The position numbers and the translations under genes were made by a program. A stretch of DNA of 64,000 nt from Theropithecus gelada (taxonomy: Eukaryota > Chordata > Mammalia > Primates > Cercopithecidae). The DNA lies in the NCBI RefSeq assembly GCF_003255815.1, contig NC_037672.1, positions 105,361,726 through 105,425,725 of the forward strand, given 5' to 3'. The notes below the pieces were generated by a model, which was not told the DNA's origin, ran no database searches, and was given only the letters and a program-made list of their open reading frames with translations. Numbering within the stretch: position 1 is the stretch's first letter; every line of letters starts with the position of its first letter. Positions 1 to 9,000 of this stretch are shown here, piece by piece.

Positions 1-995
1 GAATGTGTTTGCTCTTGCTTCTCTAGTTCTTTTAATTGCGATGTTAGAGTGTCAATTTTAGATCTTTCCTGCTTTCTCTTGTGGGCATTTAGTGCTATAA
101 ATTTCCCTCTACACACTGCTTTAAATGTGTCCCAGAGATTCTGGTATGTTGTATCTTTGTTCTCATTGGTTTCAAAGAACATCTTTATTTCTGCCTTCAT
201 TTCGTGATGTACCCAGTAGTCATTCAGGAGCAGGTTGTTCAGTTTCCATGTAGTTGAGCGGTTTTGATTGAGTTTCTTAGTCCTGAGTTCTAGTTTGATT
301 GCACTGTGGTCTGAGAGACAGTTTGTTATAATTTCTGTTCTTGTACATTTGCTGAGGAGTGCTTTACTTCCAATTACGTGGTCAATTTTGGAATAAGTAC
401 GATGTGGTGCTGAGAAGAATGTATATTCTGTTGATTTGGGGTGGAGAGTTCTATAGATGTCTATTAGGTCTGCTTGCTGCAGAGATGAGTTCAATTCCTG
501 GATATCCTTGTTAACTTTCTGTCTCGTTGATCTGTCTAATGTTGACAATGGAGTGTTGAAGTCTCCCATTATTATTGTATGGGAGTCTAAGTCTCTTTGT
601 AAGTCTCTAAGGACTTGCTTTATGAATCTGGGTGCTCCTGTATTGGGTGCATATATATTTAGGATAGTTAGCTCTTCCTGTTGAATTGATCCCTTTACCA
701 TTATGTAATGGCCTTCTTTGTCTCTTTTGATCTTTGATGGTTTAAAGTCTGTTTTATCAGAGACTAGTATTGCAACCCCCGCTTTTTTTTGTTCTCCATT
801 TGCTTGGTAAATCTTCCTCCATCCCTTTATTTTGAGCCTATGTATGTCTCTGCGTGTGAGATGGGTCTCCTGAATACAGCAGACTGATGGGTCTTGACTC
901 TTTATCCAGTTTGCCAGTCTGTGTCTCTTAATTGGAGCATTTAGTCCATTTACATTTAAGGTTAAGATTGTTATGTGTGAACTTGATCCTGCCAT
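1..995 (-). CDS. L1 ORF2: L1 ORF2 protein, N-terminal part (endonuclease domain), runs off the window edge
   Basis: ORF2p supplies the endonuclease and reverse transcriptase that nick target DNA and copy L1 RNA there. Only the first 331 codons are inside the window. Reading the minus strand from the ATG at 995 I met no stop codon. The APE-like endonuclease signature is present: an LTLNVNGLN segment (Asn14), CIQETH (Glu43), a GDFNTPLS segment (Asp145 region), a KIDHVIGS segment (Asp205 region), and LSDHSAIKLEL with the catalytic His near residue 230. This domain is therefore probably intact. The start lies 63 nt after the ORF1 stop, the standard L1 spacing, so translation would be by the usual unconventional re-initiation on a bicistronic RNA. 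The reverse transcriptase and Cys-rich regions are not visible. Confidence 0.92.
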   Translation of the reverse strand, partial: MAGSSSHITILTLNVNGLNAPIKRHRLANWIKSQDPSVCCIQETHLTRRDIHRLKIKGWRKIYQANGEQKKAGVAILVSDKTDFKPSKIKRDKEGHYIMVKGSIQQEELTILNIYAPNTGAPRFIKQVLRDLQRDLDSHTIIMGDFNTPLSTLDRSTRQKVNKDIQELNSSLQQADLIDIYRTLHPKSTEYTFFSAPHRTYSKIDHVIGSKALLSKCTRTEIITNCLSDHSAIKLELRTKKLNQNRSTTWKLNNLLLNDYWVHHEMKAEIKMFFETNENKDTTYQNLWDTFKAVCRGKFIALNAHKRKQERSKIDTLTSQLKELEKQEQTH

Positions 996-1058
996 TATGA
1001 TATTAACTGGTTATTTTGCTCATTAGTTGATGCAGTTTCTTCCTAGCCTCGATGGTCT

Positions 1059-2075
1059 TTACATTTTGGCATGTTTTTGAGATGGCTGGTACCGGTTGTT
1101 CCTTTCCATGTTGAGTGCTTCCTTCAGGGTCTCTTGTAAGGCAGGCCTAGTGGTGACAAAATCTCTAAGCATTTGCTTATCTGTAAAGGATTTTATTTCT
1201 CCTTCACTTATGAAACTTAGTTTGGCTGGATATGAAATTCTGGGTTTAAAATTCTTTTCTTTAAGAATGTTGAATATTGGCCCCCACTCTCTTCTGGCTT
1301 GGAGAGTTTCTGCCGAGAGATCTGCTGTGAGTCTGATGGGCTTCCCTTTGTGGGTAACCCGACCTTTCTCTCTGGCTGCCCTTAAGATTTTTTCCTTCAT
1401 TTCAACTTTGGTGAATCTGGCAATTATGTGCCTTGGAGTTGCTCTTCTCGAGGAGTATCTTTGTGGCGTTCTCTGTATTTCCTGGATTTGAATGTTGGCC
1501 TGCCCTACTAGGTTGGGGAAGTTCTCCTGGATGATATCCTGAAGAGTGTTTTCCAACTTGGTTCCATTTTCCCCCTCACTTTCAGGCACCCCAATCAGAC
1601 GTAGATTTGGTCTTTTTACATAATCCCATACTTCTTGCAGGCTTTGTTCATTTCTTTTTCTTCTTTTTTCTTTTGGTTTCTCTTCTCGCTTCATTTCATT
1701 CATTTGATCCTCAATTGCTGATACTCTTTCTTCCAGTTGATCGAGTCGGTTACTGAAGCTTGTGCATTTGTCACGTATTTCTCGTGTCATGGTTTTCATC
1801 TCTTTCATTTCGTTTATGACCTTCTCTGCATTAATTAGTCTAGCCGTCAATTCTTCCACTTTTTTTTCAAGATTTTTAGTTTCTTTGCGCTGGGTACGTA
1901 ATTCCTCCTTTAGCTCTGAGAAATTTGATGGACTGAAGCCTTCTTCTCTCATCTCGTCAAAGTCATTCTCCATCCAGCTTTGATCCGTTGCTGGCGATGA
2001 GCTGCGCTCCTTTGCCGGGGGAGATGCGCTCTTGTTTTTTGAATTTCCAGCTTTTCTGCCCTGCTTTTTCCCCAT
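1059..2075 (-). CDS. L1 ORF1: L1 ORF1p, RNA-binding chaperone, intact 338 aa
   Basis: ORF1p forms trimers that coat L1 RNA and chaperone target-primed reverse transcription. The frame is 338 codons, the same length as human ORF1p, with an ATG at 2075 and a stop ending at 1059. Residues 1-50 are the basic, Ser/Pro-rich N terminus (SSSPAT, WMENDFDE). About 52-150 is a heptad-rich coiled coil. About 157-255 is the RRM (VKRPNLRLIGVPE, TPQRYSSRRATPRHI). About 262-325 is the C-terminal domain, with RREWGPIFN at 261-269 and YPAKLSF at 282-288. Compared with remembered human L1HS ORF1p, the C-terminal half is nearly identical and most differences lie in the coiled coil. That is the fast-evolving part in primate L1s. 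No frameshift or stop is present. Confidence 0.96.
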   Translation of the reverse strand: MGKKQGRKAGNSKNKSASPPAKERSSSPATDQSWMENDFDEMREEGFSPSNFSELKEELRTQRKETKNLEKKVEELTARLINAEKVINEMKEMKTMTREIRDKCTSFSNRLDQLEERVSAIEDQMNEMKREEKPKEKRRKRNEQSLQEVWDYVKRPNLRLIGVPESEGENGTKLENTLQDIIQENFPNLVGQANIQIQEIQRTPQRYSSRRATPRHIIARFTKVEMKEKILRAAREKGRVTHKGKPIRLTADLSAETLQARREWGPIFNILKEKNFKPRISYPAKLSFISEGEIKSFTDKQMLRDFVTTRPALQETLKEALNMERNNRYQPSQKHAKM

Positions 2076-3100
2076 CTTTGTGGTTTTATCTGCCTCTGGT
2101 CTTTGATGATGGTGATGTACTGATGGGGTTTTGGTGTAGGTGTCCTTCCTGTTTGATAGTTTTCCTTCTAACAGTCAGGACCCTCAGCTGTAGGTCTGTT
2201 GGAGATTGCTTGAGGTCCACTCCAGACCCTGTTTGCCTGGGTAACAGCAGCAGAGGCTGCAGAAGATAGAATATTTCTGAACAGCAAGTGTACCTGTCTG
2301 ATTCTTGCTTTGGAAGCTTCCTCTCAGGGGTGTACTCCACCCTGTGAGGTGTGGGGTGTCAGACTGCCCCTAGTGGGGGATGTCTCCCAGTTAGGCTACT
2401 CAGGGGTCAGGGACCCGCTTGAGCAGGGAGTCTGTCCCTTCTCAGATCTCAACCTCCGTGTTGGGAGATCCACTGCTCTCTTCAAAGCTGTCAGACAGAG
2501 TCGTTTGCGTCTGCAGAGGTGTCTGCTGCTTTGTTATTGTTTTCTGTGCCCTGCCCCCAGAGGTGGAGTCTACAGAGACAGGCAGGTTTCCTTGAGCTGC
2601 TGTGAGCTCCACCCAGTTCGAGCTTCCCAGCAGCTTTGTTTACCTACTTAAGCCTCAGCAATGGCGGGCGCCCCTCCCCCAGCCTCGCTGCTGCCTTGCC
2701 GGTAGATCACAGACTGCTGTAATAGCAATGAGGGAGGCTCCGTGGGTGTGGGACCCTCCCGGCCAGGTGTGGGATATGATCTCCTGGTGTGCCTGTTTGC
2801 TCAAAGCGCAGTATTGGGGTGGGAGTTACCCGATTCTCCAGGTGTTGTGTGTCTCAGTTCCCCTGGCTAGGAAAAGGGATTCCCTTCCCCCTTGCGCTTC
2901 TCAGGTGAGGCAATGCCTCACCCTGCTTCAGCTCTCGCTGGTCGGGCTGCAGCAGCTGACCAGTACCGATCGTCCGGCACTCCCCAGTGAGATGAACCCA
3001 GTACCTCAGTTGAAAATGCCGAAATCACCGGTCTTCTGTGTCGCTGGCGCTGGGAGTTGAAGACTGGAGCTGCTCCTATTCGGCCATCTTGCTCCGCCCC
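2076..3100 (-). promoter_or_regulatory. L1 5' UTR with internal promoter and YY1 site
   Basis: This 1025-nt GC-rich leader precedes ORF1 and corresponds to the L1 internal Pol II promoter. A YY1 site, CAAGATGGCCG on the minus strand, sits at 3081-3091 within the first 20 nt of the element. YY1 there is known to fix the L1 start site. In L1PA elements this leader also carries an antisense promoter, which here would fire along the plus strand towards 3100 and beyond. Open frames on the plus strand inside it (for example 2602-3060) are not recognised proteins and are left uncalled. Confidence 0.88.
3081..3091 (-). promoter_or_regulatory. YY1-type site at the L1 5' end
   Basis: The minus strand reads CAAGATGGCCG, matching the AAGATGGCC core recognised by YY1 and placed about 10-20 nt from the L1 5' end as in active L1PA copies. 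The site is intact. Confidence 0.8.
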
Positions 3101-3106
3101 AGCCTC

Positions 3107-3396
3107 TTTTTTTTTTGAGATGGAGTCTCGCCCTGTCGCCCAGGCTGGAGTGTAGTGGCACGATCTCGGCTCACTGCAGCCTCCACCTCCTGGGTTCAAG
3201 TGATTCTCCTGCCTCAGCCTCCCAAGTAGCTGGGACTACAGGGGCATGCTGCCACACCCGGCTAATTTTTGTATTTTTAGTAGAGACGAGGTTTCACCAT
3301 GTTGGTCAGGATGCTCTTGATCTCCTGACCTCATGTTCCGCCCGTCTCGGCCTCCCAAAGTGCTGGGATTACAGGTGTGAGCCACTACATCCTGCC
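3107..3396 (-). mobile_element. Alu: Alu (S-type), antisense
   Basis: Full dimeric Alu in reverse: a T-run at 3107-3116, then GAGATGGAGTCTCGCCCTGT, the middle TTTTTGTATTTTTAGTAGAG, and GAGCCACTACATCCTGCC at the end. On the minus strand its A-tail lies six bases before the L1 5' end, so the L1 appears to have landed next to the Alu tail. Confidence 0.95.
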
Positions 3397-4624
3397 TATC
3401 TCCCACAACTCTTAATCAGATGTTGTTTAAGTGTTGTACTATGGGTTTTACATGCTGTTGTCTGGAGCTGCCTCCAGATATGCCATGTGACCAGCAGTGC
3501 CGCAGAGATGATTAGGACCGCAGTCTTCTATCCAGAAGGTTAATGTTTACCTTACCTGGAGGAGGAGTACAAGTGCTTCTTCAGAAAATCAAATAATGAG
3601 TTACAAATTTCTTCACCACCTGACCATACACTATCAAACAATTTTTTTTAATTCCTTGGAAATGACTTGGCTGGTGGGGAACAGGAAGAGTGTAAATTAG
3701 CTCTTTTACGGGAGCCCCACCCCCTCAAATCACCGACTTCTTCATCAGAGTACAATGTGACTTGGCATAATCCATATAGAGGTTATGAGTTGTGATAAGA
3801 TGAATGAGCAATAACTAGCTTATTTAAATAAAGAAGAAATGCCATGTTAAAGGTCATTGACCTTAACTATTTTTCTCATAAAGCATTATGGGATTTGCAG
3901 AGGAGAGGATTTATGGTTTGTTTTTTTTTGTTTTTTTTTTTTTTGTCCAATAGATACCCTGGGAAGAATGACCTCAAGCAAAATTGTAAGTAAAGGAGGT
4001 GAACTTAGCATTTCCTACTTTACTGTTCACTTTACTCTTTGCTTTTCCAGCCTTCAACTAAGACAGGCCCAGTCCCAGGGAAGCAGAGATGATCACGGAC
4101 TCAGATGGCAAGAAGAACCTGCTGAAAAACATGGATTTGGGGTCATGAAGATAACAGAAGGAAGTGCAAGTCAGAGCCAATTCAGTTGAGATCAATGTCC
4201 AATCTGAGTGCCATGAACAGCAGGTCTTCCTCCCCTTCTCCTCCCTTCTGACCCTCCCCTGTGCAACTTAACAGGTAACTTCACAAACTTCAGATTTGTA
4301 CTGCCACTACAACAGCAAGCTTTGCTCCATGTCTAGTGCAAAAAAGACCCTTGGTTACTACTAGATTAAATCGTATCATTACTTGGAACTGTGCCTGGTC
4401 CAAAACAATCAACTTGTAAATCTCCCTCTTTCTTTCTCTCTCTCTGACAACAATGTCCTCAAATCTACACTTCAAGTTCACATGGAGACTTAATCTTTAC
4501 CCCTTTCCTAAACTCCCAGTTTCCTCCTCCCCTTCATGGACTTTGTAGTCTAACCTGAATTCTCTCCCCTCACTGAATTAAATTTATTAGGTTTCTACTT
4601 TATACCAGACGTTGTTCTAGACTG
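3397..4624. other. Non-repeat stretch, no confident gene
   Basis: No recognised repeat or coding gene. A T-rich tract at about 3921-3944 leads into a candidate splice acceptor, annotated separately. The 110-residue open frame around 3857-4189 runs through T-rich sequence and resembles no family I know. Confidence 0.5.
3954..4050 (+). other. Candidate 32-nt exon followed by a 65-nt mini-intron
   Basis: A long T tract ends in CAATAG at 3953, giving a good 3' splice site. After 32 nt (3954-3985) comes GTAAGTAAAG, a near-perfect 5' splice site. At 4050 another strong 3' splice site follows (TTACTCTTTGCTTTTCCAG). The implied intron, 3986-4050, is 65 nt, at the short limit for primate introns. One spliced frame stays open for only about 19 codons past an internal ATG before a stop. 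This may be an exon of an unknown transcript, part of a decayed gene, or chance. Confidence 0.25.
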
Positions 4625-4785
4625 GTTGTTCTCAACTGGTTGTACACTGGAATCATTCGTAGAGCTTAAAAAACAAACCAACACTGTGAGTAGTCCCCAC
4701 TTAGAGATTCTAATATAATTGGTTCATGGTGCAGCTTAGGTATAAGAATTGTTAAAGCTCTGCAGGTGATTCTAATTCACTGGTA
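4625..4785 (+). mobile_element. MER5A-like hAT MITE remnant
   Basis: The order GTTGTTCTCAACTGGTTG, 'ACACTGGAATCATT', 'GTCCCCACTTAGAGATTCTA' and 'GCAGGTGATTCTAATTCACTGG' follows the MER5A consensus, with many substitutions. This is an old non-autonomous hAT-Charlie element. Confidence 0.65.
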
Positions 4786-4920
4786 AGGGTAAGGAAAGCA
4801 GGTACTGATTCAGGTGCTGAAGATATATCAATAAAAAGACAACTAAGGCAGAGCCCATATTCTAACAAGCTCAAATTCTATTCCTCTTCATTCCTCTTCT
4901 TCTTATCAGCTGCCTCAATT

Positions 4921-5219
4921 CTCTCTCTTTTTTTTTTTTTTTTTTGATACAGAGTCTTGCTCTGTCACCCAGGCTGCAGTGCAGTGGCATGATCTTGGCC
5001 CACTGCAACCTCCACCTCCCAGGTTCAAGCAATTCTCCTGCCTCAGCCTCCCTAGTAGCAGGGATTACAGGCATGTGCCACCACACCTGGCTAATTTTTT
5101 TGTATTTTTAGTAGAGACGGGATTTCACCATGTTGTTCAGGCTGATTGTGAACTCTTGACCTCAAAGATCCGCTGCCTCGGCCTTCCTGGATTACAGGCG
5201 TGAGCCACCGTGCCCAGCC
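4921..5219 (-). mobile_element. Alu: Alu (S-type), antisense, with 13-bp target duplication
   Basis: Complete antisense Alu beginning with a T-run and ending GAGCCACCGTGCCCAGCC. It is flanked by perfect copies of AGCTGCCTCAATT at 4908-4920 and 5220-5232. Confidence 0.96.
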
Positions 5220-5232
5220 AGCTGCCTCAATT

Positions 5233-6390
5233 ATCTTTCCAGCTTGTTCTCTTACTATAGTTGCTCCTTCAGGTTTTGGTCTTAAATGAAACCATCAAAC
5301 CACTGACTGAGCTCGAGCACCCAGGTGTCCTGGCACAGCTGTGTTAAACATGTGACTCTGCTGGTTAGCTCCATTACAAATGTATAAGCTCCATTCTCAG
5401 CTTGGCTTTCAACGCTGGAAAATTTTTACTTATATTTTACCAATTCCCTTTCTCATTTCTGTCAGTAGCTATTTCAAATCTTTATCTCTCTCTTAAGCCC
5501 CCATCAAGAGCCTGCCTCTCTACTCTTAGCTGATAATTCAACCTCTTATTTAATAAAGAAAATCACAGACATGGTAGTAAATTCCTTCAGTGATCTTCCT
5601 CTCAACATTAACACTATACCTTTTTTCTCACTTGTATTTTTCATTTCTTTCTCTCTTCTCTACTCTCTACAAATGTGCTCAATCATCTGCCTGCTGAATC
5701 TGCTTTGAATCACTCCATTTCCTCTCTCTCCACTCACTGACCTATATCTTGAAAGAAATCCCTATACTTGTTGCCACCACCTCCTTTTTTCCACTTATTC
5801 CTTCATATTTGCAACTTGATTTCCAATGTTATCATTCTATAGGACTTCTTCGCAATTCTTCCATGTCATGACACCCAAAGAAAATTATTATGTTTATTCA
5901 GCATCTAAAGACAACAAACAAGGTCACTTTAGCTGCTCCTGGCCATGTCAGAAACTGAAGGGGCTTATCTTCAGCTCACCTGTAATCATTCATGACTTAC
6001 CAGCCTGCCTTGGCATATGAGGTGGGAAGGTCTGCTCCACTGAGCTGCTCTGGCAAGGGACACTAGTGGTCCCCATTGACAAGTGGAACATCTGCTTCTC
6101 TGTCCTCATGTGCTCTATAGCAGAGTTTACTGATTGTGAAAACTCTTTAGTTAAAATGGTCACAGGTTGGCCAAGATAATGTGGAATTGGAAGCCAGAAA
6201 GTAGTTGAGAATAAGAGAAGGCTACTTTCCTTTCACTGTCTCCTAAATTAAATCATCTGAGAGAACTCTGCTATCAACAGGCAATGCCTTGGAATCCATG
6301 CTCAGATTAGGTGGCCAGAGATAGTCATTACTACAGGCAAAGGGCCTCAGAGTCTTAATTTGGCTAAGCAATAGGTAAATGGTGACACTC
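5233..6390. other. Unannotated DNA, pyrimidine-rich first half
   Basis: The first half (to about 5830) is rich in T and C on the plus strand, with many short CT runs. Open frames are short and look random. No repeat family was recognised with confidence. Confidence 0.5.
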
Positions 6391-6404
6391 AAGAATTACT
6401 TGTA

Positions 6405-6710
6405 GGTTGGGTGTGGTGGCTCACACCTGTAATCCCAGCATTTTGGGAGGCCAAGGCGCATGGATGATTTGGGGTCAGGAGTTAGAAACCAGCCTGGCCA
6501 ACATGGTGAAACCCTGTCTCTACTAAAAAATACAAAAATTAGCTGAGTGTGGTAGTGGATGCCTGTAATCCCAGCTACTCGGGAGGCTGAGGCAGGAGAA
6601 TCACTTGAGCCTGGGAGGCAGAGGTTGTAGTGAGCCAAGATCGCGCCATTGCACTCCAGCCTGGGCGACAGAGCGAGACTCCACCTCAAAAAAAAAAAAA
6701 AAAAAAAAAA
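6405..6710 (+). mobile_element. Alu: Alu (S-type), sense, with 14-bp target duplication
   Basis: Full dimer from GGTTGGGTGTGGTGGCTCAC to CTCCACCTC plus a 24-base A-tail. Perfect duplications of AAGAATTACTTGTA flank it at 6391-6404 and 6711-6724. Confidence 0.96.
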
Positions 6711-6849
6711 AAGAATTACTTGTATATCACTGTAATCCTATAATGGTCTCACAAATTAATTGTAAGTAATTAAGATCCTGAGCATGGATTATCTGCGTGT
6801 TTCTGAGGAGAGGCCATTCAATGAGTTTTTGCATTAGAAACCTTAACAT

Positions 6850-7155
6850 GATGTGTGTGTGTGTGCGCGCGTTTTGAGATGGAGTCTTGTTCTGTCACCC
6901 AGGCTGGAGTGCAGTGGTGTGATCTCGGCTCACTGCAACCTCCACCTCCTGGGTTCAAGCGATTCTTCTGCCTCAGTCTCCCGAGTAGCTGGGACTACAG
7001 GTGCGCACCACCACGCCTGGCTAATTTTTGTAGTTTTAGTAGAGACGGGATGTCATCATATTGGCCAGGCTGGTCTCAAACAACTGACCTTGTGATCCGC
7101 CCGCCTCAGCCTCCCAAAGTGCTGGGATTACAAGCGTGAGCCACCGTGCCCGGCC
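6850..7155 (-). mobile_element. Alu: Alu (S-type), antisense, next to a TG/CG repeat
   Basis: Body 6873-7155, from GAGATGGAGTCTTGTTCTGT to CCACCGTGCCCGGCC. In place of a long T-run it begins after (TG)n-GCGCGCG at 6851-6871. ATGTGTGT occurs on both sides, consistent with a target duplication. It faces the Alu at 6405-6710. Confidence 0.93.
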
Positions 7156-8338
7156 ATGTGTGTATGTTTTAACTTGGGATTGTCCAGGGAAAACCTGTTC
7201 ACCTTACCTTTACATAGATTCCTTTTCTCCTTATTGGCCCTTACTGTAGAGGTTAAGGTTTGGCCTGAGAAAAGAGCATTTTTCCAATAAAATGAGAGAG
7301 GACAGAATGTTAACAGCTTGACATACAACTGTATATCTAAACTGTATAGCAGTTGGTATAGTGGGAGGTGGCCTGATAAGTAATTGGCTAAGTGAAATTC
7401 TGAGATTATGGTCTCTTCCGTTTGTCCTATTATTCCTATCCCAAACTGGGCTGGGCATACTGGAATTTACTGCTTTAGGGAGTTGTGCTGGCTACTCATC
7501 ATTTGCTCCTCCAGATCCATTCTCCACCCTTCTCAGCCCTGTTCTCTACCCCTGGATGCTGACTGCATTGCCTGGGTGTCCTCACCCTTCAGCTTCTGAT
7601 CAGGGGCCCATCAGCAGGAGATACCAGGGAGAAATCTGAGAGTAAGAGGAGAGATCAGGATAATTGCATCTCTCACTCTCTCCCTCTTTTGCTGCAGTTC
7701 TGAGCAGCTACAGTCCTCCACCTAAGGCCACAGCTCTCACCCAGCAGCTCCCCTCAGACAACCCCTGTTCCATAATTCCATCTCTTGTTGGCTCAGGAAA
7801 CATTTTTCCTGCCCTTACAGCCTACAGGTGGTAATGACTTCCCAGTAGACACTGGGTTCTTCATCATTTTTTATTGTATCTTTGTGCTGGCCTCTCTGCT
7901 ACACCCTTTATAAATAGTCCCTTCATTAAGCTCCTTTTTGTTAAACGCTTTGAGTATGCATCTTTTCCTTGCCAAGATCTTAACTATATGAGTACATGTA
8001 TAGCTATATGCCTATGGTTTTGCATTTCAGTGAAAATAATTACTATTATTATTCTAGGTTTTTCTCTTAACTTTTTCTAGTTATGCAGTTATTTACAACT
8101 TAAATTACTTAGCATGTAGGAGGGGCAGTGGGTGGCCAGAAGTTAGCGTGTTGGCACTGTCAGAAACAGGTGAAACCAGTTCTAAGTGGATTGGCATGTC
8201 GTCCATGAGTTGGGTTGAAAATGTATGAAAATAAATATGAAACAAGTACACTAAGTTTTAATTTACTTCCAGGTGAAATATGATTACGTTATGATAAATA
8301 TAATTCTAAGTGTTTATCTTACTTTTCCCAACCGTATT
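7156..8338. other. Unannotated DNA with a probable ancient repeat at about 7540-7975
   Basis: The stretch with TCACCCTTCAGCTTCTGATC, a CT-rich middle and CCTTTATAAATAGTCCCTTC near 7908 resembles an old interspersed repeat that I remember but cannot name. Nothing coding was recognised. The remainder is AT-rich and featureless. Confidence 0.4.
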
Positions 8339-8605
8339 GAGAGCTCTGTTGCTTAGGCTGGAGGGTCTGGTGCAATCCAGGCTCGCTGCAGCCTTGAACT
8401 CCTGAGCTCAAGTGAACCTCCCACCTCCTGAGTAGCTGGGACTACAGGTGCATGCCACCATGCCTGGCTAACTTTTTAATTTTTTTTTAGAGACAGGGTC
8501 TCACTATGTCACCCAGGCTGGTCCAGAACTCCTGGCCTCAAGAGATCCTCCTGCCTTGGCCTCCCAAAGTGCTGGTATTATAGGTTTGAGCCACCATACC
8601 CAGCC
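8339..8605 (-). mobile_element. Alu: Alu (J-type), antisense, degenerate
   Basis: Diverged antisense Alu, with GCAGCCTTGAACTCCTGAGC, AGCTGGGACTACAGG and GAGCCACCATACCCAGCC at the end. Its first bases are worn. It is inverted relative to the Alu that starts about 60 bp to the right. Confidence 0.9.
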
Positions 8606-8664
8606 TGAGAACACTTTGAAACCAGGAATATATGCTACGCTTTTGTCTCTTTTATAAAACTCAG

Positions 8665-8989
8665 GCTAGGCATGGTGGCTCATGCCTGTAATCCTAGTGC
8701 TTTGGGAGGTGTGGCCGAGGTGAGCAGATTGCTTGAGTCCAGGAGTTTGAGACCAGCCTGGGCAACGTGGAGAAACTTCGTATCTACAAAAAAATACAAA
8801 AATTAGCTGGGCATGGTGCCAGGCACCTATAGTCTTCGCTACGCAGGAGGCTGAGGTGGAAGAGTCACCTGAGCCCAGGAAATCGAGGCTGTGGTAAGCT
8901 GTGATTGTGCCACTGCACTTCAGCCTGGGTGACAGAGTGAGACCCTGTCTCAAAAACTAAAAAATAAAAAAAAATTAAAAATAAAAATA
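8665..8989 (+). mobile_element. Alu: Alu (J-type), sense, with target duplication
   Basis: Diverged Alu from GGCTAGGCATGGTGGCTCAT to an A-rich tail with T interruptions. ATAAAACTCAG is duplicated at 8654-8664 and 8990-9000. Confidence 0.93.
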
Positions 8990-9000
8990 ATAAAACTCAG

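Larger units (their letters stand above)
1..3100 (-). mobile_element. L1 (LINE-1): Young L1 retrotransposon, 5' half, antisense
   Basis: A LINE-1 read on the minus strand runs from its 5' end at about 3100 off the left edge of the window. In order it shows a 5' UTR of about 1025 nt, ORF1 (2075 to 1059), a 63-nt spacer (1058 to 996) and the start of ORF2 (ATG at 995). The 5' end reads GGGGCGGAGCAAGATGG, close to the usual L1PA start, so the copy is not 5'-truncated. Both frames are open, which fits recent insertion. The lineage is L1PA-like. With the Old World monkey Alu elsewhere, a cercopithecid L1 is the best guess. The RT domain, 3' UTR and poly-A tail lie outside the window, so full competence cannot be judged. 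Confidence 0.96.

Noticed and set aside
1096..1491. 131-codon plus frame opposite L1 ORF1
   Set aside because: Shadow frame of ORF1 on the other strand.
2602..3060. Plus frame inside the L1 5' UTR as a possible ORF0
   Set aside because: Position is plausible for the antisense ORF0, but length and sequence did not let me confirm it, and the frame does not begin with a verified ATG in a good context.
3115..3543. 142-codon plus frame with SPRLECSGTISAHC text
   Set aside because: This is the standard translation of antisense Alu sequence. The same wording recurs at about 6.5, 6.9, 10.5, 12.3, 29.3, 46.0, 54.5, 58.6 and 62.7 kb.
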